A stretch of 64,000 nt of DNA from Tachypleus tridentatus (Eukaryota > Arthropoda > Merostomata > Xiphosura > Limulidae). Positions 26,335 to 37,849 of this stretch are shown here, piece after piece. Location of the stretch: assembly GCF_004210375.1 (NCBI RefSeq), contig NC_134825.1:8432001-8496000 (forward strand), given 5' to 3'. Within the stretch, counting starts at the first letter, position 1. Each line of letters opens with the position of its first letter. The notes below the pieces were generated by a model. The model was given only the letters and a program-made list of their open reading frames with translations, made no database searches and was not told the DNA's origin. The translations under genes were made by a program, and so were the position numbers.

Positions 26335-27055
26335 CAACACAAGTTAAATATCTCCTGTCTCAACACTTGTTAAGCAGGGGATGTCCTGCTTCTATAGGGA
26401 TATTCTACCTCAACGAAAGTTAAACTGGAGATGTCTTGTGTCGACTCAAGTTGAACAAGAGATGTCTTGTTTCCATTAAGATTAGGCTAAAGATGCTCTG
26501 TCTTGATACAGGTTAAACTGTAGATGTTTCGACACAAGTTAGGCTAGAAATGTTGCGTAACCACAAGGTTACGTTAGAGATATACTCTCTTGATACAGTC
26601 TTGCTTCTATATAAGTTTCACTAGAAATGTCCTGCCACGTATAGGTTAATCTAAAAATGTTCTGTTACAAATAGTTTAAGATAAAAATTATTATTCCAAA
26701 TCAGATAAAAATTACTGTTCCAAATCAGGTTAAGCTAGAGATATCTTGTTTCGACACGAATTAGGCTAAAGATGTCCTACCTCATACAGGTTAAGTTATA
26801 GATGTTCTACCTTAGCATGTGTTAAGTTAGAAGTGTTTTGCTTCGACACGAATTAGACTAAAGATGTTTTCCCTTAAGTTGATGTTAAGTTATAGATCTT
26901 CTACTTTAGCATGTGTTAAGTTAGAGGTGTTTTGCTTCGACACGAATTAGACAAAAGATGTTTTCTCTCATACAGATTAAGTTATAAATGTTCTACCTTA
27001 GCATGTGTTAAGTTAGAAGTGTTTTGTTTTAATGTAAGTTATACTAAAGATTCCC
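26335..27055. repeat. Diverged ~55 to 60-bp tandem repeat before the HYR exon
   Basis: Imperfect copies built on TTAAGTTAGAAGTGTTTTGC, TTCGACACGAATTAGACTAA and AGATGTTCTACCTTAGCATG. The last copies are most alike. It ends about 20 bp before the acceptor of the 27078 exon. Confidence 0.75.
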
Positions 27056-27077
27056 TTTTCTAATTAATTTATTATAG

Positions 27078-27237
27078 CAGATACTCAGCTACCAATTAGA
27101 GGATCTATGAGAATCGGCACAACTAACAATCCTGTCTCAAGGACGTGCATCAGGTGTCCACGTGATCAAAAAATAATTGTGGATCGTGGTCAGACCTGTG
27201 CTGTCACCTATTTGCCTCCTGTCAGGACATGTTCTCG
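27078..27237 (+). CDS. HYR-like domain, first half (exon)
   Basis: The exon starts after TTATAG (phase 1) and ends at TCTCG|GTAAGG (phase 2). It is open throughout and reads from a GDTQLPIRG-like start into RTCIRCPRDQKIIVDRGQTC and ends near PPVRTCSR. The CPRD motif followed by a short strand and a second Cys is typical of the start of an HYR (hyalin repeat) domain, an Ig-like extracellular fold often next to sushi domains. The phase-2 donor leaves CG, which joins the A at the start of the 33068 exon to restore an Arg codon. The two exons total 312 nt, or 104 codons. A 24-bp minisatellite begins within 20 bp after the donor. The exon has no suitably long ATG-initiated frame, so simple ORF calling would miss it. 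Confidence 0.75.
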
Positions 27238-27257
27238 GTAAGGTTCAGAAAAATTTG

Positions 27258-28810
27258 ATGAAACGTAATATCAACAACTTGATGAAAAGTACTGTCTAGA
27301 TCTTGACAAAATGTAGTATCTAGAACTTGATGAAATGTTGTATTAACAACTAGTTGAAATGTAGTAACAATAACTTGATGAAATGTAGTATTAACAACTT
27401 GATGTAATGTAGTATAAACAACTTGATGTAATGTAGTATTAACAACTTGATGAAATGTAGTATTAACAACTTGTTGTAATGTAGTATTAACAACTTGATG
27501 TAATGTAGTATTAACAACTTGATGTAATGTAGTATTAACAACTTGATGTAATGTAAATGTAGTATAACAACTTGATGAAATGTAGTATTAACAACTTGAT
27601 GAAATGTAGTATTAACAACTTGATGAAATGTAGTATTAACAACTTGATGTAATGTAGTATTAACAACTTGATGTAATGTAGTATAAACAACTTGATGAAA
27701 TGTAGTATTAACAACTTGATGTAATGTAGTATTAACAACTTGATGAAATGTAGTATTAACAACTTGATGTAATGTAGTATTAACAACTTGATGAAATGTA
27801 GTATTAACAACTTGATGTAATGTAGTATTAACAACTTGATGAAATGTAGTATTAACAACTTGATGAAATGTAGTATTAACAACTTGATGTAATGTAGTAT
27901 TAACAACTTGATGAAATGTAGTATCAACAACTTGATGAAATGTAGTATCAACAACTTGATGAAATGTAGTATTAACAACTTGATGAAATGTAGTATTAAC
28001 AACTTGATGAAATGTAGTATTAACAACTTGATGAAATGTAGTATTAACAACTTGATGAAATTGATGTAAACTGTAGTAATTAACAACTTGATGTAATGTA
28101 GTATTAACAACTTGATGAAATGTAGTATTAACAACTTGATGAAATGTAGTATTAACAACTTGATGAAATGTAGTATTAACAACTTGATGTAATGTAGTAT
28201 TAACAACTTGATGAAATGTAGTATTAACAACTTGATGTAATGTAGTATTAACAACTTGATGAAATGTAGTATTAACAACTTGATGTAATGTAGTATTAAC
28301 AACTTGATGAAATGTAGTATTAACAACTTGATGTAATGTAGTATTAACAACTTGATGAAATGTAGTATTAACAACTTGATGTAATGTAGTATTAACAACT
28401 TGATGTAATGTAGTATTAACAACTTGATGTAATGTAGTATTAACAACTTGATGAAATGTATTAACAACTTGATGTAATGTAGAATTAACAACTTGATGTA
28501 ATGTAGTATTAAAAACTTGGTGAAATGTAGTATTAACAACTTGATGTAATGTAGTATTAACAACTTGATGTAATGTAGTATAAACAACTTGATGTAATGT
28601 AGTATTAACAACTTGATGAAATGTAGTATTAACAACTTGATGTAATGTAGTATTAACAACTTGATGTAATGTAGTATTAACAACTTGATGAAATGTAGTA
28701 TTAACAACTTGATGTAATGTAGTATTAACAACTTGATGAAATGTAGTATTAACAACTTGATGTAATGTAGTATTAACAACTTGATGAAATGTAGTATTAA
28801 CAACTTGATG
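27258..28810. repeat. 24-bp minisatellite, about 65 copies
   Basis: Unit ATTAACAACTTGATGWAATG plus TAGT, repeated about 65 times with little drift and starting right after the 27237 donor. As 24 is a multiple of 3, no stop arises in two reverse-strand frames. Periodic open frames of 502 and 428 codons (FHQVVNTT-type and HYIKLLIL-type octapeptides) result. There are no splice, promoter or composition signs of a gene, and it lies within an intron of the plus-strand gene. Confidence 0.95.
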
Positions 28811-29944
28811 AAACTTAACATTTACACGAAACATGCTACATATTGCTTCACAAAACACAACTTAACGTATTGCTTACATCCTGAAACGTGTTGTATATAT
28901 ATTCTAGAAAAAAACGTCTACACTATGCTTTCATATTATCTGGAAATCAGTTTAACGTTGTGTTTAACTGTTAAGTTCATATGATGTTGAACACGAGCTT
29001 AATATTACATGTTCAACTTATTATGTTTAATTATGTACTAAACACAAGCTCTCATACATTCAACTTATTTTTGATGTATTATTTAATCACACTAAAAATT
29101 TCAAACTTTTTCCTCCCATGCTGTCGTCCCAACAGTATTTAAACCAAGCAGAACTTTCCCCCGCAAAATATTTCTTGTCATTAAAAAGAGTTTAGTTTTT
29201 TCTGTAACTTCTGAAAGCGCTACCTACGGGTGAAACTTAGGATAAGTTATCCACTTCTGTTATGGTATAAATCCCAATCAAATACAACCAACTAGTAAAA
29301 AAAAAAGTTATAGTTTAGTGTCAGGATGACAAAACCTGAAGGGGATGGTTTACATTTAACTTAGAGGGGTGCTATGGTTTGGTTCTTGTTAAGTTCCACA
29401 ACTGATTAACTGTGCTCTGTCCACAGTAGGTAAGACTTCTGAGGTGACCGCGATTTTACAAAGATATATACGTATGTTTTTATAATTTATGTCACAAATT
29501 GTAAATGTATTCACAGAAGGTAATTGTGAATTTTGGACAAGCAATTAAATAAAACTATTAATTCTAAAGGTGTGGCGATAATATACGAGTGAAGCCGTGA
29601 TACGATGTATCGATACAGCGTCCGAAACGATTCATGGATCTTTGCGTAACTTGGCAAACTTTCAGTAAACGTTCCATGTGTTTGTATAAAAAAAATCAAG
29701 TTTTCTAATAAACTCTTTTGCTACGTATTAAATAAAGAAAGATTACTATTGAATACTGCATGTTGTCTTAATTTCTTTTATCAGTAACGTTACATGTAAA
29801 ATAATAACAACATAAATATTAACTCTTTTATTTTACCTCTCTTGCCATTTAGTTGACCAAACACGAGAATTTGAAAATAACACTCTAAAGTTTGAAGTTT
29901 TATATAAGACAATGTTAGCAATGTATATAATAAACTAAAGACCA
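28811..29944. other. Intron sequence, no gene recognised
   Basis: AT-rich. A small SINE family 2 scrap (CTGTGCTCTGTCCACAGTAG) lies at about 29410. Nothing else is supported. Confidence 0.45.
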
Positions 29945-29947
29945 AAC

Positions 29948-30068
29948 TGTCCTCAATAGCACAGCAGTATGTCTGCAGAATCACACTGCTAAAGACAGGG
30001 TTTCGATACCCGTGGTGTGCAAAGCACATGTAGGCCATTGTTTATCTTTGTGAGTAATTCTAAACAAA
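29948..30068 (+). mobile_element. SINE family 2 copy
   Basis: It reads CAATAGCACAGCAGTATGTC, TGCAGAATCACACTGCTAAA, then GGGTTTCGATACCCGTGGTG, CAAAGCACATGTAGGCCATT and ends in an A-rich tail. GGTTTCGATACCC corresponds to a tRNA B box, so this family probably also derives from a tRNA. Confidence 0.75.
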
Positions 30069-30454
30069 AAAGACTATCAACATTTGTATCTAGATACGTC
30101 TCCTCTCACTACTATGATGACAATCGAACCACTAATTATTTCCCAACATTTACGTTCTGCATCCCCTATTAAAACTCGTTAGTTTTATTGGTATAGTTAA
30201 ATAGTTTTATAGTTATTTCACATGATAACAAAGCGATAGAAAGGGTGAAACCAACCTTTTAACCGCTTCCGCAAAAGCCTGAGCAGTAAAGTACTTTGTT
30301 CAATCTCAAAACAGATATTTGTTTCTTAATTGTCTCCTTACGATCAGTCTGTTAACAGTTTTACTAAATCCAAAAATTGTGGGTCCATTCTCAAATGTCT
30401 TTCCACCAGATTGATCAGATAAGGATTATGTTTAGCTTAAAGAAGCATCTTCTA

Positions 30455-30715
30455 TTTGTTTGCTTTTTTAATTTCGCGCAAAACTACTCGAGGGCTATGT
30501 GCGCTAGTTGTCCTTAATTTTTAAATAATAGAAAGGCATCTAGTCAACACCACCCACGACCAACAACTGGACTACTTTTTATTACCAAACAGTGGGATTG
30601 GCCGTAACGTTATAACCCCATCCACAGCTGAACGGGTGAGCATGTCCGGTGACAGATTCGAACCCGCGATTTACAAATTATGGCTTGGCCACTATCCCAC
30701 CAAACTAGTCAAGAA
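30455..30715 (-). mobile_element. SINE family 1, diverged full-length copy
   Basis: From the tail at left (TTTAATTTCGCGCAAAACTA, CTCGAGGGCTATGTGCGCTA) through CACCACCCACGACCAACAAC to the tRNA-like head at right (ACAGATTCGAACCCGCGATT, GGCTTGGCCAC). It is more mutated than the copies at 43616 or 59113. Confidence 0.8.
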
Positions 30716-30918
30716 AGAAATTCGATTATACCAAGATAAAGTGGACTCTACTTTAAATAACTGTTCATCAGATGAGTCACTGTTGAATCGCCCTCAACTA
30801 GAAGACACATAAGTCCATTTGTTGTCCTGTTTTAGACTAGATAGGTCACTAAAGGATTGAACTATCCCTGAAAACGCAACCCCCCCCCCTCCCGTTTTAA
30901 CCAATTTCCTACTAATGA

Positions 30919-31229
30919 TTTTGTTTGTTTGGGAATTTCGCACAAAGCTACTCGAGGGCTATCTGTGCTAGCCGTCCCTAATTTAGCAATGTAAGACTAG
31001 AGGGAAGGCAGCTAGTCATCACCACCCACCGCCAACTCTTGGGCTACTCTTTTACCAACGAATAGTGGGATTGACCGTCACATTATACACCCCCACGACT
31101 GGGAGGGCGAGCATGTCTTAACACGCTTGGCCATGCCGGGCCTTTTACAGGTTTTACGCGACGCAGGCGCGAACCCGCGACCCTCGGATTACGAGTCGCA
31201 CGCCTTACGCGCTAGGCCATGCCGGGCCT
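30919..31229 (-). mobile_element. SINE family 1 with two tRNA-like heads
   Basis: A complete body (GCACAAAGCTACTCGAGGGC to GGGAGGGCGAGCATGTCTTA) ends in a truncated head (CTTGGCCATGCCGGGCC at 31142). It is followed immediately by a second head (GCGCGAACCCGCGACCCTCG, GATTACGAGTCGCACGCCTT, GGCCATGCCGGGCC at 31229). The GGCC-rich ends suggest recombination or nested insertion between copies. Confidence 0.8.
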
Positions 31230-31285
31230 GCCTACTAATGAAATTCGTTTAATTTGAAGATAAAGATTTGTCTGTTTTGAATTTC

Positions 31286-31441
31286 TTGGGGTGCTCTTTT
31301 AACCAACGAATAGTTGGATTAACCGTAACATTATAACGCCCCCACGGGTGAAAGAGCAAGAATGTTTGGTGTGACGGGGATTCGAACCCGCTACCCTCAG
31401 ATTATGAGTCGAGTGTCTTAACCATCTGGCTGTGCCGGGCC
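31286..31441 (-). mobile_element. SINE family 1, tail-truncated copy
   Basis: Begins within the body (GGGGTGCTCTTTTAACCAAC) and runs through GTGTGACGGGGATTCGAACC and GATTATGAGTCGAGTGTCTT to GCTGTGCCGGGCCT. The tail half (GCGCAAAGCTAC...) is missing. This is the third family 1 copy within 1 kb. The rest of the intron to 31970 shows no gene. Confidence 0.8.
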
Positions 31442-31970
31442 TAAAGAGAAAGGAGTTCATGTCTTTACCTTTAACTTCTATTCAGAAGTTAACAGACCTA
31501 TTCGACTGTTAGTGTTACAGCGTATAACGTCAAGTATGACGCTGTTCACCCGACACTTAAACCTGTTTGGATAATTTATCTGTCATATTTATTTTCTCTA
31601 CTTCCACTTCCAGTGTCCTTTCTTTAACATTTTTGTACATCGATTGCTTGATGATGCTAGGCTAACACTGGCGAAACGTGATGCTATATCAACTTTATCT
31701 TTATTAACTAGTATTGATTTAAATGCATATCCTTAGAAGAGATTCTGTTTTAGTAAAGATAAACTCACGACGAATGTGGCTTAAAATAACTTTCAATGGA
31801 AGAACAATATGAACCTGAAACAGTGGGTGATTTGTTCCACGTTTTATTTGAAACAGAATTGAATATTGGTTCATTAACTCTATTAATAATATTAACATAA
31901 ATGCGTTGATGCTTTTGGTAATTTTCACCCGTCCTTTATTTTTGGCTTCTGTACTGTGTTCTCAAATTAC

Positions 31971-32750
31971 ACAGTTATTACAATACTCTGTCAAGAGAAA
32001 TACAAAGTCTAACAGTACTCTGTCAGGAGAAATGTAAAGTCTAACAGTGCTCCGTCAGGAGAAATGTAAAGTCTAACAGTACTCTGCCAGTAGAAATGTA
32101 AAGTCTAACAGTGCTCTGTCAGGAGAAATGTAAAGTCTAACAGTACTCTTCCAGGAGAAATGTAAAGTCTAACAGTACTCTGTCAGGAGAAATACAAAGT
32201 GTAACAGTACTCTGTCAGGAGAAATACAAAGTCTAACAGTATTCTGTCAGGAGAAATGTAAAGTCTAACAGTACTCTGTCAGGAGAAATACAAAGTCTAA
32301 CAGTACTCTGTCAGGAGAAATACAAAGTCTAACAGTACTCTGTCAGGAGAAATACAAAGTCTAACAGTGCTCTGTCAGAAGAAATGTAAAGTCTAACAGT
32401 ACTCTGTCAGGAGAAATACAAAGTCTAACAGTACTCTGTCAGGAGAAATACAAAGTCTAACAGTGCTCTGTCAGAAGAAATGTAAAGTCTAACAGTACTC
32501 TGTCAGGAGAAATACAAAGTTTAACAGTACTCTGTCAGGAGAAATACAAAGTCTAACAGTACTCTGTCAGGAGAAATGTAAAGTCTAACAGTACTCTATC
32601 GGAAGAAATGTAAAGTCTAACAGTACTCTATCGGAAGAAACACAAAGTGTAACTGTACTCTACCAGTTTGTAGAGTAACCTGTAACCTGTCAGGAGAAAT
32701 ATAAAGTCTAACTTTATCAAGAGAAACACAAAGTCTAACTGTACTATAGC
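31971..32750. repeat. 32-bp minisatellite, about 24 copies
   Basis: Unit AAAGTCTAACAGTACTCTGT plus CAGGAGAAATAC or ATGT, with the two 3' variants interleaved. It lies in the intron that splits the first HYR domain. Confidence 0.93.
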
Positions 32751-33067
32751 AACGTAAAATTCGTGTTGTCTTTGTCTCTGTCGGAAATACGCGTGGCTGG
32801 CAAGGAGAAATTAAAAATTTACTTTCTGTAAGGGTAGTGAGGGATAATTTACAAAAGGTCAGGATATTTACAGGGTCTTCAGTTTTGACTCTTCACTCTT
32901 GTTATGTGGAAACATAAATTTATACGCTGTTGGTGAGTGAAGGTAACCATTTTGTAACTGTGGTCAGTCATTTTTTGTTTTAGGTTTTGTACGGTAAATG
33001 AAAGCTCTGCAGTTCTCATATTACACATGTGCATTTTGATTGGTTTTCATGTTTCTTGCTCTTGCAG

Positions 33068-33219
33068 ACTGTTAAGGCCTCCGGGTTCAGTAGAGATTGC
33101 CGTAACTCTAGGTCCAAGGCCTGGCACTAAGGTCTCCGAAGGTGAATATTTCATACAACTCCACATTAAAAAAGCTGGAATCAAACTCCAAACCTGCCAG
33201 TTCCGGCTTCATGTAAAAG
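33068..33219 (+). CDS. HYR-like domain, second half (exon)
   Basis: The acceptor is CTCTTGCAG (phase 2 in) and the donor is AAAAG|GTGAGA (phase 1 out). It encodes about 50 residues running from RLLRPPGSVEIAV to the segment GEYFIQLHIKKAGIKLQTCQ and ending FRLHVKG. The pattern G-x-Y/H, then C-x-F-x-x-x-V, is the expected C-terminal signature of an HYR domain. It completes the domain begun at 27078 across a 5.8-kb intron. The later HYR-like domains of this gene (60750 and 63499) are each in a single exon, so the split intron here is either a late gain or an ancestral intron lost elsewhere. Confidence 0.75.
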
Positions 33220-33399
33220 GTGAGATTTAACTTATAATTCCAACCCCATAGATTCGGATTAAATTAAAAACCGAGTTTTAGCTTCTACTTTAAACAGTCC
33301 AATTCTGAGTTCGAATTAAAGATAAGTCTTAGCTTATACTTCAAACTTGTCTGAACCTAATTCAAGTAAAAAAAATCAGCCTTAGCTTATAATGATATT

Positions 33400-34545
33400 T
33401 ATAAGTTCTCGTTTCAAATGTAAGTTGAACCTTAGCTTATAAACAAACCTATCAGTTCCAGTTTCAAATGTAAGCTGAACCTTAGCTTACACACAAACCT
33501 ACCAGTTCCAACTTCACATATAAGCTGAACCTTAGCTTATACACAAACCTATCAGTTCCAGTTTCAAATGTAAGCTGAACCTTAGCTTATACACAAACCT
33601 ATCAGTTCCAGTTTCAAATGTAAGCTGAACCTTAGCTTATAAACAAACCTATCAGTTCCAGTTTCAAAAGTAAGCTGAACCTTAGCTTATACACAAACCT
33701 ATCAGTTCCAGTTTCAAATGTAAGCTGAACCTTAGCTTATACACAAACCTATCAGTTCCAGTTTCAAATGTAAGCTGAACCTTAGCTTATAAACAAACCT
33801 ATCAGTTCCAGTTTCAAAAGTAAGCTGAACCTTAGCTTATACACAAACCTATCAGTTCCAGTTTCAAATGTAAGCTGAACCTTAGCTTATACACAAACCT
33901 ACCAGTTCCAACTTCAAATGTAATTTTAACCTTAGCTTATACACAAACCTATCAGTTCTAGTTTCAAATGTAAGCTGAACCTTAGCTTATACACAAACCT
34001 ATCAGTTCCAGTTTCAAATGTAAGCTGAACCTTAGCTTATAAACAAACCTATCAGTTCCAGTTTCAAAAGTAAGCTGAACCTTAGCTTATACACAAACCT
34101 ATCAGTTCCAGTTTCAAAAGTAAGCTGAACCTTAGCTTATACACAAACCTATCAGTTCCAGTTTCAAATGTAAGCTGAACCTTAGCTTATACACAAACCT
34201 ACCAGTTCCAACTTCAAATGTAATTTTAACCTTAGCTTATACACAAACCTATCAGTTCCAGTTTCAAATGTAAGCTGAACCTTAGCTTATAAACAAACCT
34301 ATCAGTTCCAGTTTCAAAAGTAAGCTGAACCTTAGCTTATACACAAACCTATCAGTTCCAGTTTCAAATGTAAGCTGAACCTTAGCTTATACACAAACCT
34401 ATCAGTTCCAGTTTCAAATGTAAGCTGAACCTTAGCTTATAAACAAACCTATCAGTTCCAGTTTCAAAAGTAAGCTGAACCTTAGCTTATACACAAACCT
34501 ATCAGTTCCAGTTTCAAATGTAAGCTGAACCTTAGATTATTCTTA
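33400..34545. repeat. 50-bp minisatellite, about 23 copies
   Basis: Unit CTTATACACAAACCTATCAG, TTCCAGTTTCAAATGTAAGC, TGAACCTTAG. Diverged units lead in from 33250. Variants TTATAAACAAACC and TTTCAAAAGTAAG recur together every two to three units, so a higher-order unit exists. Confidence 0.94.
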
Positions 34546-34649
34546 CTGGCAGTCCCGACCTCAAGTTCATTTAATCCTTAACCTAACCAGTTGTTTCACT
34601 TGATTTTCTTTGTAGTGTTTTCAACAAGTCGAATTGCGATTTATGAACC

Positions 34650-34838
34650 GAACAGCCGTGGGGGCATTATAATGTTACGGTCAATCCCACTATTCGTTGG
34701 TAAAGGAGTAGCTCAAAAGTTGGCAGTGGGTGGTGACAACTAGCTGCCTTACTTCTAGCCTTACACTGCTAAATTGGAGACGGCTAGCGCAGACAGTCCT
34801 CGTATAGCTTTGTGCGAAATTCAAACCAAACCAAATCT
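34650..34838 (+). mobile_element. SINE family 1, head-less plus-strand copy
   Basis: Starts in the body (GCCGTGGGGGCATTATAATG) and runs through TCGTTGGTAAAGGAGTAGCT and GGCTAGCGCAGACAGTCCTC to the tail GCGAAATTCAAACCAAACCA. The tRNA head is absent. The remaining intron to 35378 is AT-rich without a gene. Confidence 0.82.
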
Positions 34839-35378
34839 CTTACAAACTATGATTGGCGGAGACAAACTCTAGGTGTCATTATTACACATACCATTCCATT
34901 TACTCTCCCAAATCATGGTTGGGACGACAATTCCAGACATTATTATTACGTTAATATAATCTGTCCTCTCTTACAAATTGTGACTGGCTGAGACGAACTC
35001 TTAAGCGTCATTATTATAACTTCCAATCCATTTTCTATTTCAATTCATGACGAATAAAATATAGTAAATAACGTGACAGTTAACTGAAAATGCTAAAATG
35101 TTGTGGTATTCGAAACACTCACAACTTAGTGGTTGTTGTTGCTGTTTCTATACATGAATAATTTTACTTCTTAGTTTATTGAACGAAAATAATAGTGAAC
35201 TGTTGAATTATATTTATTATTGTCGTATGTAATTTTATTAATGGTTTAAAAAGAAACTGATTAATTAATTAATATCTTTTTAAATATAATGCAACATCAT
35301 ATTATAATAACATAAATATCTTTAATTGTACAATTTTATGCAATATGTTTATAATATTGATTATCTTATGGTATATAG

Positions 35379-35564
35379 TTCTAAAATGTCCGCTTCTGAA
35401 GGCTCCGGACCATGGATATGTAAGTTGTTCTAATGGCACAACATGGGGAAGCATCTGTAGGTTCACTTGTGCGAGTGACCACAAGCTTGTAGGAAAAGAA
35501 GTCATCACATGTGAAGGTGACCAAAGCAGTGTTCAATGGACTGATCAGTCACCAACGTGTCAAG
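35379..35564 (+). CDS. Sushi (CCP) domain exon, A-type, oldest pair
   Basis: A 62-codon exon, phase 1-1, between GGTATATAG and CAAG|GTAATT. It encodes one sushi domain with six cysteines: KCPLL at the start, GYVSC, SICRFTC, VITC and SPTC at the end, with the conserved Trp in QWTDQSP. An extra Cys pair is also present in selectin-type sushi repeats (family knowledge); the classic form has four. Length (186 nt) and the ending WTDQSPTC match the A exons of the tandem cassettes at 42133, 46034 and 50130 (WTGQSPVC). I take it as the A member of an older A/B pair with 39476. Sushi domains bind proteins outside the cell. Confidence 0.88.
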
Positions 35565-35629
35565 GTAATTAATTAAGAAATTTCTCCTTGTTAATTGCTT
35601 TCGTGTAAACCTGTAACATAATCATAAAT

Positions 35630-36135
35630 GTAATACCCTAATGGCTTCAACATTCCTGTATTTCACTAATAAGTATAGTAATGTAATGGCTAAATCATTC
35701 CTGTATTTTATTACTAAATATAATAATGTAATGGCTAAATCATTCCTGTATTTCACTACTAAGTATAGTAATGTAATGGCTTAATCATTCCTGTATTCTA
35801 TTACTAAATATAATAATGTAATGGCTAAATCATTCCTGTATTTTATTACTAAATATAATAATGTAATGGCTAAATCATTCCTGTATTTCACTACTAAGTA
35901 TAGTAATGTAATGGCTTAATCATTCCTGTATTCTATTACTAAATATAATAATGTAATGGCTAAATCATTCCTGTATTTTATTACTAAATATAATAATGTA
36001 ATGGCTAAATCATTCCTGTATTTCACTACTAAGTATAGTAATGTAATGGCCATTCCTGTATTCTATTACTAAATATAATAATGTAATAGCTAAATCATTC
36101 CTGTATTCTATTACTAAATACTAAATATAATTATT
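35630..36135. repeat. ~45-bp minisatellite
   Basis: Unit TAATGTAATGGCTAAATCAT, TCCTGTATTTTATTACTAAA, TATAA. Variants CACTACTAAGTATAG and TTAATCATTCCTGTATTC recur as a group. About 11 copies, starting about 70 bp after the 35564 donor. Confidence 0.9.
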
Positions 36136-36239
36136 TAATGATAGAACTATATATAAGAGCGTAATGGCTAAATCATTTCTCTGTTTTATTACGACTGGTA
36201 TGAGACGTATCTGTTGTATATGAAATGTTGGATTTTTAA

Positions 36240-37443
36240 AGAGAAGTGTGAAACATCTTTTTATTGTTTCATTTATTTAACCAAAATAAGCTTCAGGTTT
36301 AATACATTTATATCTTTTTATTGTTTCATTTATTTAACCAAAATAAGCTTCAGGTTTAATACATTTATATCTTTTTATTGTTTCATTTATTTAACCAAAA
36401 TAAGCTTCAGGTTTAATACATTTATATCTTTTTATTGTTTCATTTATTTAACCAAAATAAGCTTCAGGTTTAATACGTTTCTCCCAACGAGTTGTAAGTT
36501 TATAAATGTCATATTTAAATATCTGGACATCTTTTGATGCAATAAGCTCTTCGAAGGCACTTTCAATTGACTGCAAATGCTGTTCATTTAAAAAAACATG
36601 TTCAAATCTTTAAAAAAGTAATAATCCGTAGGGAAAAGATCTGGTTAATATGGTAGATCAGGTGAAGTGTCATACAGTAGTTCACTTCATTTTTGGACAA
36701 CAGCATGTGAGACATGAGGTCAAACATTGTCATGAAGCAGTATGGATCCACTACAACTGACTATTGCTGGATGTTTTCGTGACAACTTTTGATGCATAAT
36801 TTGAAGTTCACAACAATATTTTCCTGCTATGATTCTTTCTCCTGGGTTTAAGAATGAATAATAGATCGCACCTGCTAATGACTACCAAACACTGAACATA
36901 AACTTCTCATGGTAAAGAACTGGTTCTGATACTCCTTCATAGTCAAGTCACTGTCTGGATCGTCGTCGATTGTCGTAAAAATCAATTTTTCATCACAGGT
37001 GACAATTCTGTGGAGAAACGGATCGTTTTTGTTGCGAGTAAGAAGTGAAGAGCAAATCTCAACTCGTCTTATTTAATGGTTTTCAGTCAGTTCATGAAGT
37101 ACCCATTTATTGAGTGTGTTTCATCTTACCAACTTCTTCAAGATGTTGGGAAACTGTTGAATAATACACCTTACATTTGTGAGCAAGTTCTCTCACGGTT
37201 TGGCAGGTATCTGATTCAACTAAGACCTTCAATTCTTCCTTATTGATGGCTGTTTGAAGTCAGTAAATGGATTATTTTCAAGACTTGTGTCGCCAGAGCG
37301 AAATATCATAAACCAACGCTGTGCTATGTGCCCATTAGCTGTGCCTTCACCAAATGCATGTTTTTTTTACGAGCTACTGTCGTTGCATTGTGACCAAGCC
37401 TGAACTCGTACAAGAAAATTACACTAATACTAATTTTATCCAT
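36240..37443 (-). pseudogene. Mariner (irritans-like) transposase relic
   Basis: Read on the reverse strand from an ATG at 37443, the translation gives LYEFRLGHNAT, FGEGTANGHIAQRWF and FRSGDTSLEN (the N-terminal HTH region of mariner). It then gives DPFLHRIVTCDEK (first catalytic Asp), SILLHDNV and PHVSHAVV around the second Asp, and PDLFPTDYYFF near the third. Several in-frame stops and frameshifts interrupt it, for example TGA in place of Arg after HDNV and a stop before PDLF. It is therefore inactive. It sits in the intron between sushi exons 35379 and 39476. Its C-terminal end has been turned into a 57-bp tandem repeat. Inverted terminal repeats were not confidently located. Confidence 0.85.
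36256..36483. repeat. 57-bp tandem repeat x4 at the end of the mariner relic
   Basis: CTTTTTATTGTTTCATTTAT begins at 36257, 36314, 36371 and 36428. The unit includes the last codons of the reverse-strand mariner transposase, so the amplification happened after insertion. 57 is a multiple of 3, which keeps a forward frame of 107 codons open by chance. Confidence 0.92.
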
Positions 37444-37849
37444 GGTGATAAAAATAAATATAAGTATGATTTAGTTTATGAAATAAGAAAAGTAAAGTGA
37501 GCTTGAAATGAACCAAACAATATATTATATTATTCTGACAAATTAACAATAATGTTTCTCTTTCAGCCACTAAAAATTTGCACATGAAAATCCGACATTC
37601 TATATGCAACAGAAGTTGACCAACAATTTTTTACACAGTTCGACAGTCATGACAATAAAACTTAATTAGAAACAGGTGTATAATGTAAACAACTCCTAAG
37701 TTGTTAACATGTAAACACATGTAATTTACTACTAAAATTTGAAGTAATTCTTGACAGAAAAAAGTTTTAATTTATTTTGTATGGGGGTAACGAGGCTAGT
37801 CAAACTGACTGACATCTCGTGAAATTGGGGTATTGAATATACCAGATAA
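37444..37849. other. 5' flank of the mariner relic
   Basis: AT-rich; it probably includes the mariner 5' untranslated end, but inverted repeats were not certain. No gene. Confidence 0.4.

Noticed and set aside
27350..28858. Reverse-strand 502- and 428-codon frames as repetitive proteins
   Set aside because: Both are pure translations of a 24-bp tandem repeat, overlap each other in different frames, and sit in an intron with no gene signals.
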